64,000 nt of DNA from Streptomyces chartreusis (GTDB lineage Bacteria > Actinomycetota > Actinomycetes > Streptomycetales > Streptomycetaceae), in NCBI RefSeq assembly GCF_008704715.1, contig NZ_CP023689.1:4588001-4652000 (forward strand). The letters run 5' to 3'. The notes under the pieces are model-generated. The model ran no database searches. It was given only the letters and a program-made list of their open reading frames with translations, and was not told where the DNA came from. Below, one piece after another: positions 59,909 through 64,000 of the stretch. Position 1 is the first letter of the stretch; every line of letters begins with the position of its first letter. The translations under genes were made by a program, and so were the position numbers.

Positions 59909-60306
59909 GGGTCGGCTCCGCTACGCGAACAAAAGGGAGGTAGGTGTGGGTCTCCGGCGCGCCCCGGCCGGCGCCGGGAGGCCGGCCCGGTCAGCCCTGT
60001 CGGCCGGTCAGAAGGGGTGTCCCCAGGACGTCCGAGGGGCTGCGTTGGTGAAATTCACTGAATCATGAACTGTGGCGCCGACACAGCGATTTTACCCAAG
60101 TTCGTAGGGTTTCCATCCCTCAGAGGGCTTATCAGCTCAACTGTTCAACTCCGGCGTACGCCGATGGGTACGGGGCGTACGCCGGTGCGCTGGAGCTCGC
60201 ACACCGATGCGGGCGCCGGACGCACAGAAGCGGGACCGGTCCCAGGCACCGGCCCCGCTCCACGCGGATGCGATTCCCCCTGCTCGGGGAGCTCAGCTGC
60301 CCCGTG
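59909..60306. other. 398-nt non-coding gap with repeated palindromes
   Basis: No convincing gene. It holds a GTGAAATTCAC palindrome (60048-60058), AT-rich sequence that could contain the DUF2617 promoter, and two copies of the self-complementary GGCGTACGCC starting at 60153 and 60174 (21-nt spacing, two helical turns). The rest is GC-rich without obvious signals. A plus-strand frame starting at 60065 lacks coding character and runs antisense to the next gene. Confidence 0.5.
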
Positions 60307-60576
60307 TCAGCTGCCTCCGCCACCGCATCCGCCTCCGCCCCCTCCACAGGACGAGGACCCGCCTCCGCATGACGAGCCCCCGCCGCAGGAGGAGGAGCCA
60401 CCTCCGCACGACGATCCGCTGTCGCCCCCGCCGGCCCACCAGCTGCCGCCGCTGCTGTGCGAGCTCCCCCTGCGGCTGTGGGTACGACGGGACGACCGTG
60501 CGCCGCTGCGCGCGGCCGACACGAGGATCACCACAAAGACCACTGCGACCAGCGCCACCACAAACCCTGTAACCAT
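60307..60576 (-). CDS. Small membrane protein with Gly/Ser/Cys-rich repeat tail
   Basis: An 89-residue protein: one N-terminal transmembrane helix (about 3-21), a basic segment (RSGARSSRRTHSRRGSS) and a C-terminal tail made of CGGGSS-type repeats with five cysteines, ending in GGGGS. AAGGAGG lies 8 nt before the ATG, so the gene is real. The tail resembles the Cys-Gly-rich ends of other actinobacterial membrane proteins and could bind metal or be cross-linked by disulfides; no function is known. Confidence 0.75.
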   Translation of the reverse strand: MVTGFVVALVAVVFVVILVSAARSGARSSRRTHSRRGSSHSSGGSWWAGGGDSGSSCGGGSSSCGGGSSCGGGSSSCGGGGGGCGGGGS

Positions 60577-60725
60577 GGCGTCAGCCTCCTTCCGTTCCCC
60601 CGAAGCGGACCCGGGCGTCCCCCCGTGGGCGCCTCCCGCTCGGTGCGTGGCGATGAGATGCCCGCCCGTCTCACGGCCCAAAGCAGAGTTGAGCAACTCC
60701 AGAGCTTGGGCGGAGGATGGCGCGC

Positions 60726-61901
60726 ATGACCTCCTCCTCCCGCCCGCTGCTCAATCGCCGGCTCGCCGAGTTCGGGACGACGATCTTCGCCGAGATGTCC
60801 GCGCTGGCCCTGAGTACGGGGTCCATCAACCTGGGTCAGGGCTTCCCCGACACCGACGGGCCCGAGGAGATCCGTGAGGCGGCCGTGCGGGCGCTGCGCG
60901 ACGGGCGCGGCAACCAGTACCCGCCGGGCCCCGGTGTCCCCGAGCTGCGCAACGCGATCGCCGCCCATCAGGAGCGGCGCTACGGGCTGTCGTACGACCC
61001 CGACACCGAGGTCCTGGTCACCGCGGGCGCCACGGAGGCCATCGCGGCCACCCTGCTGGCGCTGCTGGAGCCCGGCGACGAGGTCATCGCCCTGGAGCCG
61101 TACTACGACTCCTACGCGGCCTGTATCGCCATGGCGGGCGGCACGCGCGTGCCGGTCACCCTGCGCCCGCACGAGGGCAGCTTCCGGCTCGACCTGGACG
61201 AGCTGCGCGCCGCCGTCACCGACCGCACCCGGCTGCTGCTGATCAACACCCCGCACAACCCCACCGGCACCGTCCTCACCCGTGCGGAGCTGGCGGCGAT
61301 CGCCGAGCTGGCTCTCGAACGGGATCTGCTGGTGGTGACCGACGAGGTGTACGAGCACCTGGTCTTCGACGACGCCGAACACCTGCCGCTCGCGACCTTC
61401 CCGGGAATGCGCGAGCGCACGGTGACGATCGGGTCGGCCGGCAAGAGCTTCTCGTTCACCGGCTGGAAGGTCGGCTGGGTGACCTCGGCGCCGGGCCTGG
61501 TCACGGCGGTGCGGTCGGCGAAGCAGTTCCTGACGTACGTCTCGTCGGGGCCGTTCCAGTACGCGGTCGCGGAGGCGCTCGCGCTGCCCGACAGCTATTT
61601 CACGGCCGTCCGCGAGGACATGCTGGCCAAGCGGGACCTGCTGGCGACGGGGCTGGCGGAGGCCGGGTTCGAGGTGTTCAGGCCCGCCGGCACCTACTTC
61701 ATCACCACCGACATCCGCCCCCTGGGCGAGAGCGACGGCTTCGCGTTCTGCCGCGCGCTGCCGGAGCGGGCCGGGGTCGTCGCCATCCCGAACGCGGTCT
61801 TCTACGACCACCGGGAGGCGGGGGCGCCGTTCGTGCGGTTCGCGTTCTGCAAGCGCACGGAGGTCCTGGAGGAGGCGGCCAAGCGGCTGCGGGCCATGTA
61901 G
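60726..61901 (+). CDS. PLP-dependent aminotransferase, class I
   Basis: A 391-residue fold-type I aminotransferase: NLGQGFPDTDGPEEIREAA (about 35-53), LLINTPHNPTGTVL, TDEVYEHLVFD and the PLP lysine in GSAGKSFSFTGWKVGW (Lys240). It resembles the kynurenine/glutamine-oxoacid or methionine aminotransferase group; given kynurenine genes 9 kb away, kynurenine as substrate is possible but unproven. ATG 60726 is favoured since the GGAGG site is 9 nt away, whereas the ATG at 60717 touches it. Confidence 0.9.
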   Translation: MTSSSRPLLNRRLAEFGTTIFAEMSALALSTGSINLGQGFPDTDGPEEIREAAVRALRDGRGNQYPPGPGVPELRNAIAAHQERRYGLSYDPDTEVLVTAGATEAIAATLLALLEPGDEVIALEPYYDSYAACIAMAGGTRVPVTLRPHEGSFRLDLDELRAAVTDRTRLLLINTPHNPTGTVLTRAELAAIAELALERDLLVVTDEVYEHLVFDDAEHLPLATFPGMRERTVTIGSAGKSFSFTGWKVGWVTSAPGLVTAVRSAKQFLTYVSSGPFQYAVAEALALPDSYFTAVREDMLAKRDLLATGLAEAGFEVFRPAGTYFITTDIRPLGESDGFAFCRALPERAGVVAIPNAVFYDHREAGAPFVRFAFCKRTEVLEEAAKRLRAM

Positions 61902-61927
61902 CGCGGCGAGGGCGCCGAAAACGGCGT

Positions 61928-61976
61928 GAGCCCGGCCCGGCACCCGGCCGTTTCGGCCGGTGCCCTGGCCGGGCTC
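61928..61976. terminator. Bidirectional terminator between aminotransferase and YbjN genes
   Basis: Outer arms GAGCCCGGCC (61928-61937) and GGCCGGGCTC (61967-61976) pair perfectly; an inner stem of 11 bp with one bulged C surrounds a TTT loop. It lies between convergent genes. Confidence 0.8.
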
Positions 61977-61990
61977 CTGCTTGTCGAGGA

Positions 61991-62518
61991 CTACTCCTCG
62001 TCGTCCTCGGGCTTCTCCGCGTCGTTGACCTCCTGCTCAAGGCCGAGCTGCTCGACGAGCCACTTGTCGAACTCGATGGCGGCCCGCACCCAGCTGACCG
62101 TCGACGAGACGAAGTGCTCCAGGCTCACGCCCGTGCCGATCAGCATCTGTGCCTCGCCGATCAGGCGGACGGTGCCGTCGTCGTGCGTGTGGCTGTAGAC
62201 CTTGGGCCACAGGGTCCGGCGGTTCCAGTCGTCGATCGACTCGAGCAGCAGAGGCTTCTCGTCGATCTTGTGGGGCCGGTCGTAGAACGTCCGCACCGAG
62301 AAGACCTGCTGGTCATCCTCGCCACGGAACATGAAGTACGTACGGAACTGCTCCCACGGCGCCGCGAGGTCTCCCTCGTCGTCGACGACGTACTTCAGCT
62401 CCATCTGGTCGAGGAGCTGCTTCACGAGGTCCTGATCCGGGACAACGGGGCCGGGCGGGGGCCCGGGCTGCGGCTGCTGGCCCCCGAAGTTCGGAATCGA
62501 GGACGGGTCGATGCTCAC
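61991..62518 (-). CDS. YbjN-domain protein
   Basis: A 175-residue protein with the YbjN/T3SS-chaperone-like fold: LVKQLLDQMELKYVVDDEGDLAAPWEQFRTYFMFRGEDDQQVFSVRTFYDR and LEHFVSSTVSWVRAAIEFDKWLVEQLGLEQEV. A Pro/Gly-rich N-terminal tail and an acidic C-terminus (NDAEKPEDDEE) flank it. GTG start with AAGGGAA upstream. Such proteins are thought to be chaperones or regulators; exact role unknown. Confidence 0.85.
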   Translation of the reverse strand: MSIDPSSIPNFGGQQPQPGPPPGPVVPDQDLVKQLLDQMELKYVVDDEGDLAAPWEQFRTYFMFRGEDDQQVFSVRTFYDRPHKIDEKPLLLESIDDWNRRTLWPKVYSHTHDDGTVRLIGEAQMLIGTGVSLEHFVSSTVSWVRAAIEFDKWLVEQLGLEQEVNDAEKPEDDEE

Positions 62519-62654
62519 CGTGATTTTCCCTTCGTACGGATTCCGCCATCCTCCCCCATGCGGGGAGGGGGGTGGCAACCCCGGACAGGCCCTGTCAGCC
62601 CTCGGCTGACAGGATCTGGCCTGTCGCGACGGACCGCGCACGGAGGGTGGGGAC

Positions 62655-63152
62655 ATGTCCGGAACACAGGGCGGGGCGGGGGCGGCCCGCGGCCGTACGA
62701 AGTGGTGGATCGTCGCCGCGATCACGGCCGTGCCGGCGCTGCTGCTCGCCGGTTTCGTGGCCATGGTGGCCGTGTGGGTGGTGTCGGACGACGAGCTGTC
62801 CCGCTCCGGCCCCGAGAAGGTCCCCTGCGCGGACGCCCTGCGCTTCGGCGGGGCGGCGCTGCCGGACGGGGCGCAGGCCGTCGGGGCGTGCGAGGTACAG
62901 GGTTTCCAGGACATCCACTACAGCGGCGCCTTCCGGATGCCGCGCGCCGATGTCCGGGACTGGCTCACGTCCACATATCCGGACGCGGGGGCGCCCGAGA
63001 CGCAGTTCTGCGCCGGCTCCGACGTGGATCTCTGTCTGGATGTGGACCTCGCCGGGCACGAGCCGCCCGTGGACGCCCACGCCGTGCGGGTCGACGTCGT
63101 GTACGAGGACGGCGGCACCGCGCTCGTGCGCTTCGCGGCGTTCACCCTCTGA
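62655..63152 (+). CDS. Membrane-anchored hypothetical protein
   Basis: A 165-residue protein with one N-terminal transmembrane helix (about 17-43) and an extracytoplasmic domain containing four cysteines (about 58, 79, 119, 127) that may form two disulfides. DIHYSGAFRMPRADVRDWLTSTYPDAG is the clearest feature. No family recognised. GGAGGG precedes the ATG. Its last 18 nt including the stop are duplicated in tandem just downstream. Confidence 0.75.
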   Translation: MSGTQGGAGAARGRTKWWIVAAITAVPALLLAGFVAMVAVWVVSDDELSRSGPEKVPCADALRFGGAALPDGAQAVGACEVQGFQDIHYSGAFRMPRADVRDWLTSTYPDAGAPETQFCAGSDVDLCLDVDLAGHEPPVDAHAVRVDVVYEDGGTALVRFAAFTL

Positions 63153-63170
63153 GCGGCGTTCACCCTCTGA
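63135..63170 (+). repeat. 18-bp tandem duplication over a stop codon
   Basis: GCGGCGTTCACCCTCTGA at 63135-63152 is repeated exactly at 63153-63170. The first copy carries the last codons and TGA of the membrane protein; the second keeps the same frame with a second TGA. Confidence 0.95.
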
Positions 63171-63190
63171 GCCGCGACAGCCCGCTGCGC

Positions 63191-63233
63191 GCCCGACGGC
63201 CCGCCCCGGTGATTCCGGAGCGGGCCGTCGGGC
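63191..63233. terminator. Bidirectional terminator between the membrane protein gene and clpB
   Basis: GCCCGACGGCCCGC (63191-63204) and GCGGGCCGTCGGGC (63220-63233) form a perfect 14-bp stem with a short inner CCGG stem in the loop. It serves both convergent genes and lies 7 nt past the clpB stop. Confidence 0.85.
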
Positions 63234-63239
63234 GTGGCG

Positions 63240-64000
63240 TCAGAGCGTCTTGCCGGTGGCGGGTCCCACGATCAGGCCGTCGCCGAAGGCGTCCACCCGG
63301 ACCGTGTCGCCGTCCTTGACCTCGCCCGCGAGGATCTCCTTGGCGAGGCGGTCGCCGATGGCGGTCTGGACGAGGCGGCGCAGCGGTCGGGCGCCGTAGG
63401 CCGGGTCGTTGCCCTCGTCGGCGAGCCAGGCCAGGGCCGCGTCGGTGATCTCCAGGGACAGCCGGCGCTCGGCGAGCCGCTTCGCGAGCCGGTCGATCTG
63501 GAGCCGGGCGATCCGGCTCAGCTCGTCCTTGTTCAGCGCGGAGAAGACGACCAGGTCGTCGAGCCGGTTGAGGAACTCCGGCTTGAAGGCGGTGCGGACC
63601 ACCTCCAGGACCTGCTCCTTCTTCTCCTGCTCGCTGGTGATCGGGTCGACCAGGAACTGGCTGCCCAGGTTCGACGTCAGCACCAGGATCGTGTTGCGGA
63701 AGTCGACCGTACGGCCCTGCCCGTCGGTGAGCCGGCCGTCGTCCAGCACCTGGAGCAGGATGTCGAAGACCTCGGGGTGCGCCTTCTCCACCTCGTCGAG
63801 CAGCACGACGCTGTACGGCCGCCTGCGCACGGCCTCGGTCAGCTGGCCGCCCTCCTCGTAGCCGACGTACCCGGGGGGCGCGCCGACCAGCCGGGCCACG
63901 CTGTGCTTCTCGCCGTACTCCGACATGTCGATGCGGACCATCGCCCGCTCGTCGTCGAAGAGGAAGTCGGCGAGGGCCTTGGCGAGTTCGGTCTTGCCGA
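63240..64000 (-). CDS. clpB: ATP-dependent disaggregase ClpB, C-terminal part (cut by window end)
   Basis: The last 253 residues of ClpB, the AAA+ disaggregase that works with DnaK. At the window edge the frame opens with GKTELAKALADFLFDDE, the end of the second Walker A. Then come EYGEKHSVARLVGAPPGYVGYEEGGQLTE (pore loop 2), Walker B VVLLDEVEKAHPEVFD, ILVLTSNLGS (sensor 1), FKPEFLNRLDD and sensor 2 GARPLRRLVQ. No ClpX-type zinc finger, so ClpB rather than ClpX; ClpC would have a ClpP loop, not seen. The start is outside the window. Confidence 0.96.
   Translation of the reverse strand, partial: GKTELAKALADFLFDDERAMVRIDMSEYGEKHSVARLVGAPPGYVGYEEGGQLTEAVRRRPYSVVLLDEVEKAHPEVFDILLQVLDDGRLTDGQGRTVDFRNTILVLTSNLGSQFLVDPITSEQEKKEQVLEVVRTAFKPEFLNRLDDLVVFSALNKDELSRIARLQIDRLAKRLAERRLSLEITDAALAWLADEGNDPAYGARPLRRLVQTAIGDRLAKEILAGEVKDGDTVRVDAFGDGLIVGPATGKTL

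Noticed and set aside
60065..60877. Plus-strand open frame of about 270 residues across the Cys-rich gene
   Set aside because: It runs antisense to the small membrane gene, has Pro/Arg-rich shadow composition and crosses into the aminotransferase gene.

Overview
The window is a 64 kb piece of chromosome from a Streptomyces or very close relative. The base composition is strongly GC-rich with G/C in third codon positions, GTG and TTG starts are frequent, and the gene content is typical: an SsgA-like sporulation protein, XRE/DUF397 pair, several NarL-type two-component systems, DUF5063, DUF3151 and DUF2617 proteins and class II fructose-bisphosphate aldolase. From memory, the backbone order (asd-ask, recR-ybaB, purA, two tandem two-component systems, kynurenine genes, fba, pyrE, clpB) matches roughly SCO3614 to SCO3661 of S. 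coelicolor. I see no rRNA, tRNA, CRISPR array, integrase or insertion sequence.

Layout. 0-2.3 kb: asd and aspartate kinase, overlapping, minus strand. 2.5-4.5 kb: a two-gene plus-strand cassette of a cyclodipeptide synthase (TTG start) and a cytochrome P450 very like Mycobacterium tuberculosis Rv2275/CYP121, the most striking accessory insert. 4.6-9.9 kb: an OmpR-type two-component system, a secreted NTF2-like protein, a TauE/SafE permease, an SsgA-like protein and a PhzF-family enzyme. 9.9-19 kb: DUF5063-recR, ybaB, a SLATT-domain protein, a secreted M28 peptidase, a membrane-anchored PstS-like protein, a Ser/Thr kinase, and a MarR/DJ-1 pair. 19-24.8 kb: aminotransferase, GntR regulator, a large glycosyltransferase and two unknown proteins. 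24.9-28 kb: small accessory genes (a VapC-like toxin/antitoxin pair, a winged-helix protein, an orphan protein, an XRE/DUF397 pair). 28-33.3 kb: a NarL two-component system divergent from an ABC/FtsX exporter. 33.4-39.3 kb: purA, a diacylglycerol-kinase-like protein, and a GbsR/MarR regulator divergent from an ABC-2 exporter. 39.3-47.7 kb: a CYP107-like P450, a VOC protein and two paralogous NarL two-component systems, the second in a four-gene operon with an acyltransferase and a secreted DUF1023 hydrolase. 47.8-52 kb: tryptophan catabolism (formamidase-like hydrolase, TetR, kynureninase, tryptophan 2,3-dioxygenase). 52-64 kb: DUF3151, MFS exporter, fba, pyrE, mutarotase, CoxG-like, a membrane spermidine-synthase-like protein, DUF2617, a Cys/Gly-rich small membrane protein, an aminotransferase, YbjN, a small membrane protein and the 3' end of clpB, cut by the window end.

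How the genes work together. The best-supported pathway units are asd/ask (aspartate family amino acids), the cyclodipeptide synthase/P450 pair (probably a cross-linked cyclo-Tyr-Tyr-type diketopiperazine), and the kynurenine genes (tryptophan to anthranilate), probably under the TetR regulator that sits between them. Signalling genes are dense: four complete two-component systems, three of them NarL-type. The two tandem NarL systems share an almost identical 19-nt motif upstream of their operons. Many intergenic spaces hold clear inverted repeats that look like operators (TetR, GntR, MarR, antitoxin, XRE) or strong stem-loop terminators, several of them placed between convergent genes.
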